The notes beneath the pieces are model-generated. The model was not told the origin of the DNA and searched no databases. It was given only the letters and a program-made list of their open reading frames with translations. Both the position numbers and the translations under genes were made by a program. A stretch of 17,757 nt of DNA from Bremia lactucae (taxonomy: Eukaryota > Oomycota > Peronosporomycetes > Peronosporales > Peronosporaceae): contig NC_090610.1 of NCBI RefSeq assembly GCF_004359215.1, positions 7,769,140-7,786,896 on the forward strand. Reading direction: 5' to 3'. This document shows, one piece after another, positions 1 through 7,652 of this stretch; position 1 is the first letter of the stretch, and every line of letters begins with the position of its first letter.

Positions 1-395
1 CGGTCAACGCCGTCGTCATCCTTCTGCATGAGCGCGCTGCCGATTGCAAAATTACTTGCATCGCAGACGACGCTAAAGGGCTTATCCGCGTCTGGCAATG
101 CCAAGACCGGTGCCTCTACAAGAGATTGCTTCACTGATGTGAACGCATCTTCTTGTTCTTTTAACCAAACCCATTCTGTGTCCTTTTTAAGGAGATCAGA
201 TAATGGTTTAGTTTGCTCCGCATAATTCTTGCTATACTTATGCAAGTAATTAGCGAGCCCTAGGAATTGGCGCAAATCCTTCACATGCCGTGGGATTGGC
301 CATTCCTTTACTGATTTTACCTTGTCTGGGTCTGCTCGTACACCATGTGTACCAACGATGCAGCCGACCACAAGTATCTCGGGGACCCCTATGAC
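1..395 (-). CDS. pol: Ty3/gypsy pol fragment (RT connection to early RNase H)
   Basis: Read on the minus strand, the whole stretch is open (about 131 codons, no stop). It runs from a GCIVGTHGVRADPDK segment (end of RT palm/thumb) through a LGLANYLHKYSKNYAEQTKP segment to VVCDASNFAIGSALMQ, the start of RNase H. These are typical Ty3/gypsy pol motifs; the product would be part of a reverse transcriptase/RNase H that copies element RNA. It is cut by the window edge on one side and by the N gap on the other, so neither start nor stop is visible. The first 354 bases match 11378-11729 closely (roughly 85-90 % by eye), so this fragment (E) belongs to the same subfamily as the RT of element B. It is the only pol piece in the window with no visible damage. 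Confidence 0.88.
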
Positions 396-495
396 NNNNN
401 NNNNNNNNNNNNNNNNNNNNNNNNNNNNNNNNNNNNNNNNNNNNNNNNNNNNNNNNNNNNNNNNNNNNNNNNNNNNNNNNNNNNNNNNNNNNNNN
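396..495. other. Assembly gap, 100 N
   Basis: Exactly 100 N, the usual placeholder for a gap of unknown size. The junction between fragment E and the antisense ORF of element A is therefore not established, and any 3' LTR of element A would lie here or outside the window. Confidence 0.95.
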
Positions 496-531
496 CCCTT
501 AATTATTGCGATAAAGCTACATGGCCTTGAT

Positions 532-635
532 CCCAGCGCGAAGAACTTTCGCGCTGGGGAGGATTTTTATCTCGATGCTTTTCTTAAGCATCGATGGTTT
601 AGTGGCAACAATAAGCGAGATAAAGTCTCGCTTAT
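532..635. repeat. Three consecutive hairpins in the antisense ORF of A
   Basis: Stems 532-542/548-558 (11 bp), 572-580/586-594 (9 bp) and 611-620/626-635 (10 bp), all perfect and all with 5-base loops, spaced about 40 bases apart. They are examples of the pervasive pattern described in the findings. Confidence 0.95.
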
Positions 636-714
636 GCAAGCCTGGAGCGCGTTCATTCGCAATGTCAAAGACATTGGACGCGAAGCCTGGCTTCAAAAAC
701 TTAACGCGAATCGC

Positions 715-937
715 GTTAAGTTTGAGAAACGAACTCCAACCGGTGCAAAGTATAAATTGCATCGGTTGTCACGTGAGGCTGGGCTTCCATGCCTCACGTG
801 GGGTGATCCCTGTCCGTGTTGTGTTGACAACTCGAAGAGGGTAAAAGGGGATGTCTATTCCCTTTCTTCGCCCTGGGGAAGGGCTCGCATCTCTATTGAG
901 ATGCGTGACGCGATTGACGTTTTGCAATCGATTTACA
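715..937. repeat. Contig-end overlap, copy 1
   Basis: This 223-bp segment ends exactly at the 666-N gap and repeats at 1604-1826, which begins exactly at the other side of the gap. I count six mismatches (positions 730, 824, 906, 909, 922 and 930 against their partners at +889) and no indel. The codon phase is the same in both copies. The simplest reading is that the two contig ends overlap and were not merged because of allelic or paralogous differences. Confidence 0.85.
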
Positions 938-1603
938 NNNNNNNNNNNNNNNNNNNNNNNNNNNNNNNNNNNNNNNNNNNNNNNNNNNNNNNNNNNNNNN
1001 NNNNNNNNNNNNNNNNNNNNNNNNNNNNNNNNNNNNNNNNNNNNNNNNNNNNNNNNNNNNNNNNNNNNNNNNNNNNNNNNNNNNNNNNNNNNNNNNNNNN
1101 NNNNNNNNNNNNNNNNNNNNNNNNNNNNNNNNNNNNNNNNNNNNNNNNNNNNNNNNNNNNNNNNNNNNNNNNNNNNNNNNNNNNNNNNNNNNNNNNNNNN
1201 NNNNNNNNNNNNNNNNNNNNNNNNNNNNNNNNNNNNNNNNNNNNNNNNNNNNNNNNNNNNNNNNNNNNNNNNNNNNNNNNNNNNNNNNNNNNNNNNNNNN
1301 NNNNNNNNNNNNNNNNNNNNNNNNNNNNNNNNNNNNNNNNNNNNNNNNNNNNNNNNNNNNNNNNNNNNNNNNNNNNNNNNNNNNNNNNNNNNNNNNNNNN
1401 NNNNNNNNNNNNNNNNNNNNNNNNNNNNNNNNNNNNNNNNNNNNNNNNNNNNNNNNNNNNNNNNNNNNNNNNNNNNNNNNNNNNNNNNNNNNNNNNNNNN
1501 NNNNNNNNNNNNNNNNNNNNNNNNNNNNNNNNNNNNNNNNNNNNNNNNNNNNNNNNNNNNNNNNNNNNNNNNNNNNNNNNNNNNNNNNNNNNNNNNNNNN
1601 NNN
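938..1603. other. Assembly gap, 666 N
   Basis: A run of N of estimated length inside the antisense ORF of element A. Because the flanks duplicate each other end to end, the true gap may be negative (an overlap of about 223 bp), which would shorten element A by about 889 bp. Confidence 0.95.
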
Positions 1604-1826
1604 GTTAAGTTTGAGAAAAGAACTCCAACCGGTGCAAAGTATAAATTGCATCGGTTGTCACGTGAGGCTGGGCTTCCATGCCTCACGTGGGGTGATCCCT
1701 GTCCGTGTTGTGTAGACAACTCGAAGAGGGTAAAAGGGGATGTCTATTCCCTTTCTTCGCCCTGGGGAAGGGCTCGCATCTCTATTGAGATGCGGGATGC
1801 GATTGACGTTGTGCAATCTATTTACA
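1604..1826. repeat. Contig-end overlap, copy 2
   Basis: Partner of 715-937 at about 97 % identity. It starts at the first base after the gap. See the first copy for the mismatch positions. Confidence 0.85.
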
Positions 1827-2442
1827 GGCGCCAGGGGCGCGTGTTTTCCGATGGACCTTCTGATCCAACGGATGGGTCTCGTCATACTGACGGACGAGGC
1901 CCTCAACGTCAGCAACCAGCTGGGAACGAGGTTCTCAGCTGTCATGTGAAGGTGGATAACCGCGCCAGCGAACAAGATAACTCGTTCGCTGCCCCTTCAC
2001 ATCACGATGGTTCTGATACGTTCCACAAGGAAACGTTGACCACCGTGGGAATCCACCAATGGTTGTGGCGGAGGAGGAAAAATTAGATCCGAACCGTATG
2101 TCGGATCTAAAGTCGAAGATCAACAAAATCGATCACTTCCTCCATGATTTGGAGGAGGGACTTGACCACGAGCGCGGCAAGCGTCGCTCGTTGGAGCAGA
2201 CGGTGCAGGCTCTCCATATCGATAGGTTGGAAGACCGTTCGAAGAGTGCGTACTCCATGGTGGAGTACGAACGGAAATATCCCGCTTTTCGTGATGAGCT
2301 GTCGTCAGCTCATCGCGATTTCGAGGATCTTCGGACCCGACATGAAAATGTCCAGATTCAGCATGAGAATCTGGTTCGTGACCACATGAATCTTTAAGGG
2401 ATTCTTAAAAAGGGTGGTCAGATCCATCCTCGGAAGAGACCG

Positions 2443-3142
2443 CTACTGATGGTACCGGCGGAGCCGACCAACGTGAATCGTAAGATGCGTTTGCATCTTA
2501 CGTGGCAATTCTATTGTGTACGCATTGCCTCTGCGATGCAGAACACGGAATGGCCGAATGAACTTGGGTAGTAGTTTACTGCTACCCACATTAGTGATTA
2601 CACGCTTAGATAGGTTAATCGTAGAGAGTAGCACTAGATCATTAATTTTAAATGAATAAACATTTGCTCTTCCATTTTGTCTGCATTCCGTTTCTGACGG
2701 TCCACTGCGTTAGCAATGGAATTCTGAACGAAACAAATTATTGATTCTCGAGTTAGCAGAAATTCTTCTGCTGACTCATTTGTTTTGTCTTTTTCAGTAC
2801 GCTTTGTGCGCACTGCCATGAGACCTTTCGCATCTTCGATGTCGATGTCGAAGAAATCGACATCACTCGCGTCGTTGTTAACTTCGACGCGTTATGAGCA
2901 TGAGCCAGAAGTGGTTTAGCTCGTGCGAGTCCATCCCCCCTTAAACTAGAGGATCCCTGTAATGGGGTGGGTAAGCGAAGATGGCGTAAGCCATTCACGA
3001 AGAACGGTGTATGCGTTGTAGACGCATGCACCGAATTATTGATGGCGAATTCGACCATCGGTAAAAACTCGCTCCAATTCGGATACTATTGGACGTAACC
3101 TCGAAGTATCTCTTCGAGGACGCGATTTACGCGTTCTGTTCA
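2443..3142 (-). pseudogene. pol: Integrase C-terminal half of element A
   Basis: In minus orientation it begins at about 3140 with a TERVNRVLEE segment that holds the catalytic Glu of the D,D35E integrase core. An in-frame TAG follows soon after (about 3089). Then come MVEFAINNSVHASTTHTPFF (3058 onward), a hydrophilic region in a second frame (2819-2634), and the C-terminal domain in a third frame (2634-2443) with PFRVLHRRGNAYTIELP and a VGRLRRYHQ end. At least two frameshifts and one stop interrupt it. The GPF-type motif expected before RVL reads RPF, so its Gly is lost. The upstream two thirds of the integrase is not on this strand but inverted at 3143-3663. Integrase would insert element cDNA into host DNA; this copy cannot. 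Confidence 0.82.
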
Positions 3143-3663
3143 CGTGTCGTCGTCCCAACTCACAATGATTTGCGCTTGTGTGCATCATGTATGAGTGTCA
3201 CGCTGCACTAACAAGTGGGCATCGTGGACGTGAGAAGACTTACCTCACAGTAAATCGCGACTTTTATTGGCCCCGCCAGTATCAGCTCGTGCGCAAGTAC
3301 ATTCTCAACGGGTGAAGCCTAGCCCTTCGTCCCGTGCACTCTCCAACCTCTACCTTCCGGCAGAGTGTTGGTATTCCGTATCTATGGACTTCGTCTTCGG
3401 ATTCGATCACAAAAACAATGGAATTCTTGTTTTTGTAGACAGATTCAGCAAGATGTACCATCTTGCTGCAGTACCAGAGTCGATTACGCTCCGGGCTGTG
3501 CCCGTGTCCTTTTCGACACGGTATTCAAACTCCACGGTCTACCCCGTGAATTGGTCTCGGATAGAGATCACTGTTCACGGCGGAGTTCTGGCAATCCGTG
3601 TTCCGATCTCTCGGAACACGGCTGACTATGTCAACATCCAATCACCCAAAAACGGATGGTCAA
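3143..3663 (+). pseudogene. pol: Inverted integrase core of element A
   Basis: The plus strand encodes integrase although the rest of pol in A is on the minus strand. It starts with VVPTHNDL (about 3149), continues GREKTYLTVNRDFYWPRQYQ (about 3228-3287) and stops at TGA after a deletion that removed the CxxC half of the HHCC zinc finger. It resumes with RVKPSPSSRA and CWYSVSMDFVFGF (first catalytic Asp), then ILVFVDRFSKM. A second frame carries GLPRELVSDRD (second catalytic Asp), and the end encodes a TDG-Gln segment at about 3655-3663. The piece missing from the minus-strand integrase between its linker (ending about 3664) and its TERVNR segment (starting about 3142) is exactly this segment. 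It is therefore an inversion in place, not an extra copy. Confidence 0.85.
3596..3621. repeat. 11-bp stem hairpin in integrase core of A
   Basis: CCGTGTTCCGA and TCGGAACACGG around a TCTC loop, near the end of the inverted segment. One of the strongest of the many short inverted repeats in this window. Confidence 0.95.
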
Positions 3664-4440
3664 AGAGTGTCGCCGGCAACGGCTGTGTAAAACAATAAGC
3701 CGTTGCGTGTTGTGTATCGATCGGATGACGATCGATATAAAGCCGGTAAATCTTTAAAAGATTTATCGGATGGATTTATCAGATGATCCATTAAACTCAA
3801 AAGGTCCTTATCTTCTGCGTATGCTTTCATTATGTCATCAAACAAAGTTGACGGAAAATTCGTAGTGTGTGTCGCAACAGTGGGATTATTTCCACTGTTG
3901 GAGTGCCTAGCCGGCTCAAATTCGGGTCGGCGTGATTACGCATCCGCGACGACAATAAGTCGTCCTTGTTTATATTCTACTGAGAAATTATACTCCGCGA
4001 ACAAGGATAGCCACCTCGCCATTCTTTGCGAGAAATGTGGGCTGTTTACGGCCGTGCGCAATGACGCATGGTCCGTATATACATTGAATGGTCTATCTCC
4101 TCGAAGATAGATCCTAAATTAAGCCAGTGCATATTTCATGGCAAGGAGTTCGTTCTCATGCACTGGGTAATTGCGTTCAGCTGGTTGCAGCTGACACGAT
4201 TAATAACAGACGGCGCGGAGGCGTCGTCTGTATCGTATTGCATTAACGCGCAGCCGATTGCGAAATTGCTGGCGTCACAGACCAAATGGAATGGTCTGTC
4301 TTGATCTACAATCGCCAAGACAGGCGATTGCATCAAGCTTTGCGTGATACATTTAAAGTAACGCTGACAATCAGCGTTCCATAACCATTTCTCGTCTTTT
4401 TACAAGAGACGACAGAGATGAACTTTCATCCATGCATAAT
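3664..4440 (-). pseudogene. pol: RNase H and RNase H-integrase linker of element A
   Basis: Reading down from 4440, the segment gives an Ala-rich run, SPVLAIVDQDRPFHLVCDAS and FAIGCALMQYD (4336-4210), with a TAG near 4390 and a frameshift near 4200. Then NELLAMKYALA ends in TAA, and YTDHASLRTAVNSPHFSQRM follows, with the RNase H catalytic Asp. ADA followed by a stop replaces the usual ADALSRRP, and the linker 3845-3666 contains YAEDKDLLSLMDHLINPSDK. RNase H would degrade the RNA strand of the RNA:DNA hybrid during reverse transcription. At least three stops and one frameshift disable it. It ends at the integrase inversion breakpoint. Confidence 0.82.
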
Positions 4441-5300
4441 TGCGAGAGTACTTGTGCAAGTACGCCGCTAGCCCAAGTAATTCCCTAAGTCCCTTGACAT
4501 CGACTGGAACTAGCCAGTCGGTGATTGCCTTGATCTTTTCGGGATCAGGGCGCACGCCGTGTTTACCGACGATGCACCCAAGAAGTGGTATTTCGCTTGC
4601 AGCGAATATAGACTTCTTGAGATTTGCGTACAACTTATGCTTTCGCATAAGTGTAAGACCTGACGAACGTGAGCTTTATGAACTTTCACGTCCGTCTTTC
4701 CGTCCGTGGCTCGGCCATTCCAGAGCATCTCACTGGGAATGCTCACTGCTGTGTACGGGATGTCCCGTTCACGCATAAGGATTTGATAGAACCCATTCAT
4801 CAGATCCATAGACGAAAAGATGGTACTCTTAGACATACCATCTATGATTACGACTTCTCTAAGTATCGGCGTTGGAGCCGGTACCGTTGCAGCCTTCAGT
4901 TCATTGAATGCGTGCACTATCCGCCACCCTCCTGTGGCCTTTTGCACTCAAAACGTCGGAGAGCTATGTGGGGATGTTGGCTCACTTACATGGCCCGCTC
5001 TTAGTCGATCGATAAAGAATTTATCGATCACAAGTACTTGTTTACGAGGCAGTGGTCACTGCTTCATGACACAGTAACACAGTACTTCGAGCCCGGTTTG
5101 AGCTCGATCTCATGTCGAGTGCCTTTATCCTTAGGCAACTCGCATGGAACTGCTTCAGGAATTACATCCCTAAATTCCAATACATTCTTGTATAAAGGAT
5201 TTGTTTTGAGTGACTCCCAGGATTGAGTAGCATATCTCTCAATCCGAGTCTTCGCATCGAGGACACTTTCGTCCATCGATGACTGCTGAGAACCCGTTCG
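4441..5300 (-). pseudogene. pol: Reverse transcriptase of element A, core deleted
   Basis: The N-terminal part is at 5276-5064 (WESLKTNP, VIPEAVPCELPKDKGTRHEI). After a damaged stretch, 4947 onward reads TGGWRIVHAFNELKAAT, DLMNGFYQILMRERDIPYTA and SEMLW, and then jumps directly to RATDGKTDVKVHKAHVRQVL. The segment that should lie between (MPQGLKNAPATFNR-type palm and the YxDD catalytic motif, about 40 residues) is absent. A 1-base deletion near 4655 shifts the frame before KLYANLKKSIFA and LLGCIVGKHGVRPDPEK (4648-4500). The enzyme would copy RNA into DNA; without YxDD it is inactive. The first catalytic Asp (in SSMDLMNG) is still present. Confidence 0.85.
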
Positions 5301-5437
5301 TTCTATGCAAAAATTACCGCTGACCGAATATCGGTTACGTATTCGTCCTCTGTAACGAGTACGCAGATCTGCTTGATTTTACCACCATGCAGATCTCTCA
5401 AGAATCGCGTAGGTACTAGGGTTGGTAATTGAGTTAT

Positions 5438-5457
5438 CTCCGAAGTTAACTTCGGAG
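5438..5457. repeat. 20-bp perfect palindrome in element A
   Basis: CTCCGAAGTT followed directly by AACTTCGGAG, in the linker coding region. Element B keeps a CCGAA...TTCGG stem at the same place (about 12384-12399). Confidence 0.95.
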
Positions 5458-5983
5458 GCGCATACAGATCAAGAGTATAAGCGCCTACTCTCGATCCGTC
5501 ATTAACCAAGACATTTAATGTCTCGGTTTCTTCCTGGGATTTATCCACATGCTGCCGAGGAAATAATCCCTCGGGAACTTGAAGTCTAGTCACTTCAACA
5601 TTAACTATTAAAGGAGATTTCTCCATAAGCACGTAGGGCCTTATTCCCTCAACGTCTTCCGAGTGTGATTGCGCTATCACAGTCGGGTCCTCTACGGTCG
5701 ACTCTCTACTCGACCTAGGATTATCGTGTTGTCCCTTTGGGGCAACCGGTATACTCCTTGAATGTCGCCCGCTAGACGTAAATTCATGTCCCAAACCACT
5801 CGACTTCTTTGAGTGGTGGACCTTCGGCGCTGCCTGTGCATTCGCACAGCCGCCGGCAGCTGACTCCACAGGGTGATTAGTAATAACACTGTGATCTTGT
5901 GCAGTCGCAATGACGACCGTACCACAAGTGAGGCCATCGCACTCACTCGTAGTACATCCACACGCTTGTGGACGCTCCAAGAC

Positions 5984-6009
5984 GTTCATCAGATGGCCAT
6001 CTGATGAAC
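5984..6009. repeat. 26-bp perfect palindrome in element A
   Basis: GTTCATCAGATGG followed directly by its reverse complement, inside the protease-RT linker coding region. Element B has the same outer nine base pairs at 12880-12888 and 12897-12905, with a different 8-base centre. Confidence 0.95.
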
Positions 6010-6354
6010 AAGTGGCAGGCATCTTTACGGATCGATGCTGCCAGCTGATCCTTGGCTCATATTTTCTGAGCCAAGGTAGACCTAGGATGACATCAAATTT
6101 GTCATCCAAATCCAGTATGATGAAATCATTATCATACTGTAAACCTTTAACGTGTATTGGAATCTCACTACGCGTTGCATCGCTATTATCGATGCGCCTT
6201 TCGCTAGACGCGCCGTCATCCTCGTTGAAGGGAAGTCGCGCTCAACATATTTGAGCCTAAGAGCCTCTAGCGACTGGCGACGAATAAAGTTATTTGACGC
6301 TCCGCAGTCCACTAGGGCTCAGAGTGACAAATCATTTGTCACTTTTAATTTCAA

Positions 6355-6378
6355 GGTGATGAGGGATACCTCATCACC
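6355..6378. repeat. 10-bp stem hairpin in gag/protease junction of A
   Basis: GGTGATGAGG and CCTCATCACC around GATA. The homologous hairpin in C (17670-17679/17684-17693) has the paired change G:C to A:T, so the stem is kept. Confidence 0.93.
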
Positions 6379-6646
6379 AGATGCAGAGACACATAATTAT
6401 TGTGTGTCTGGAGCAACTTTCGTCAAGAGATATGCAAATTCTCTTGAGGTTGCTGGATCACTAGGGCGTTGCGCCTCTACTGACCCCGACCGTTTTTTGA
6501 CGGTCCGCCTCGCTATTGCGATTTCGCAACAACGTCGGACCCGCGACCGTTGCCCTATTTAGCATTCGTTCCAAAATTACGTTCAGTACCTTTCGGTACT
6601 GGGCGTGGGGCACTACACTCATGAGCGTAGTGTCCTAAGTTTTGGC

Positions 6647-6670
6647 AGCGATGGCATCACTGCCATCGCT
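6647..6670. repeat. 10-bp stem hairpin at the zinc knuckle of A
   Basis: AGCGATGGCA and TGCCATCGCT around TCAC, overlapping the first codons of the zinc knuckle. The homologous place in C (17383-17398) has a 7-bp stem, ATTGCAG/CTGCAAT, in which one pair is changed on both sides. Confidence 0.93.
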
Positions 6671-7632
6671 TATTACTCGAAAAGCGAGGTCTCTCGCTTT
6701 CGACGTAAGAGAGGTCCATATGATCTGGACCTCCTAGCTCGTGTCGTCTTGGAGGACGATACCATGACGAGCTAGCTTGAGCCTGTCTCATGCTAAAGTC
6801 CCCCTATTCCGCAACGGATATTGCTTCTTCAAGCGTATCCAGTTCCAAGCGGAACACGTGGGTCTTTACGAGACTATCTGTAAGACCTTGCATTAACACC
6901 GTAATCAACGTGTGTTCATGGACTGGGTTATTTGTAATACGTCCCGCTAAGAGTCGTGTGTGCTGGGCAAATGCGCGAACATCACGCTTGCCTTGCTTGA
7001 GTTTCAGAAGCTCTGAACGAGCTCTGAACTCAGCCCTAGGCGGTTCAAACGTCTGTTTGAGCCGGGCTTTAAAAGCCTTTAGCTCCCAAAGACATATGGG
7101 TCGCGCAACTTAAGGCCCAATGCCCATGTTTTGTCACAACCTGCCAAATTTGATTTAGCGTATGCGACTTGCACTTGCTCGTCGATGACGTGACGTGCCC
7201 TTATGGCATCGTCCAACTCGACAAACCATCTTAAGAGGGAGTCTTCTTCAGCTCCCCTATACTTAGAGATATCAACCTCTAGAGTTTCGGGACGACGCGT
7301 ATGCGTCGTCCCAGGTACTGGGGTCTGTACCTGTTGTAACCTCAATAATTCTGCCTGTTGAGAGCCTTGCTGATTCAGCAAGGCTACCTTCTCCTTCACC
7401 TCGTCAATTTCATTTTTTGTATAAACTTGGCGATGGCTGAATGGAGGGCATCTCTGTCCAAACCGGACAGCATGGCCAAGATGGCATCGCTACCTACGGT
7501 CGAACTCATTCGTACGACCGCACTCCTTTCTATGTCACTTAAAAAGGAGTAGCTATCACGCGAAACGTGATGCGTATTCCCACTATCATCTGACATGTCC
7601 ATGTTAGATGCTGGAAATGTGGTCCATGGACG

Positions 7633-7650
7633 GACTACAAAGTGCTACCA
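7633..7650 (-). promoter_or_regulatory. Primer binding site of element A
   Basis: TGGTAGCACTTTGTAGTC on the minus strand, two bases after the LTR end. Elements B (14693-14676, TGGTATCACTTCGTAGTC) and C (16411-16428) have the same site in the same place. The leading TGG is complementary to a tRNA CCA end. The first eight bases of the B version match the TGGTATCA of initiator-Met sites, but the rest does not, so the tRNA is not identified. Confidence 0.7.
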
Positions 7651-7652
7651 GG

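Larger units (their letters stand above)
496..2397 (+). pseudogene. Antisense extra ORF of element A (C-terminal part, interrupted)
   Basis: An open frame follows the gap from 496 and ends at 937. Its continuation is found from 1604 to 2086, and a second frame from about 2059 to 2397 completes it, so one frameshift lies near 2060-2085. Visible protein features in order: a basic/aromatic region, a LPCLTWGDPCPCC motif with clustered Cys (about 787-825 and again about 1676-1714), a Ser/Asp/Gly/His-rich linker, and a C-terminal charged region rich in Glu, Arg and Leu (about 2090-2390) that looks like a coiled coil. It converges on the integrase of A, with only 45 bases between the two stops. From memory it resembles hypothetical proteins abundant in Phytophthora genomes that carry a similar Leu-Pro-x-Leu-x-Trp-Gly-x-Pro-Cys-x-x-Cys motif; this is not verified. 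Function unknown. It could be an element-borne accessory ORF, or an unrelated gag-like gene next to the insertion. Confidence 0.6.
5303..6330 (-). pseudogene. pol: Aspartic protease and Cys-containing linker of element A
   Basis: A VDCGASNNFIRRQS motif at 6312-6271 is the retropepsin active site (variant of D-[ST]-G-A with Cys). KFDVILGLPWLRKYEPRISW at 6100-6041 is the C-terminal flap/ILG region. A TGA just upstream of the active site and a frameshift near 6110 break the domain. Downstream, a 250-residue linker with one open frame (6109-5303) holds a C-x-C-x4-C-x4-C cluster (5962-5924) and Ser/His-rich sequence before the RT. The protease would cleave the Gag-Pol polyprotein. The same cluster recurs in element B (12858-12820). 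Confidence 0.82.
6335..7602 (-). pseudogene. gag: Gag of element A (capsid and zinc knuckle)
   Basis: The start is the ATG at 7602 (MDMSDDSGNTHHVSRD), chosen because element C has the matching start and the PBS lies 30 bases upstream. Next come a helical region (AILAMLSGLDRDALHSAI), a Gln/Leu-rich coiled segment, and the capsid-like part LLRWFVELDDAIRARHV, then FEPPRAEFRARSELLKLKQG and ITVLMQGLTD. A canonical zinc knuckle C-x2-C-x4-H-x4-C (CHRCQNLGHYAHEC) is at 6656-6615. Frameshifts near 7395 and 7080 and several stops interrupt the frame. Gag would form the particle and bind genomic RNA. The region is unusually rich in short inverted repeats. Confidence 0.85.

Noticed and set aside
322..1608. 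A single 428-residue plus-strand protein spanning both gaps
   Set aside because: Most of it is N, and it joins sense-strand noise from fragment E to the antisense ORF. The gap flanks show that the two parts overlap rather than follow each other.
769..1719. Minus-strand frames across the 666-N gap
   Set aside because: They exist only because N runs contain no stops. They are shadows of the plus-strand ORF, whose inverted repeats also make both strands look alike.
3832..4110. Plus-strand 92-residue protein
   Set aside because: It is the opposite strand of the RNase H and linker of element A, which is recognisable by motif.
5910..6562. Plus-strand frames of 114 and 136 residues
   Set aside because: They are shadows of the minus-strand protease and gag, whose active-site and flap motifs are clear.
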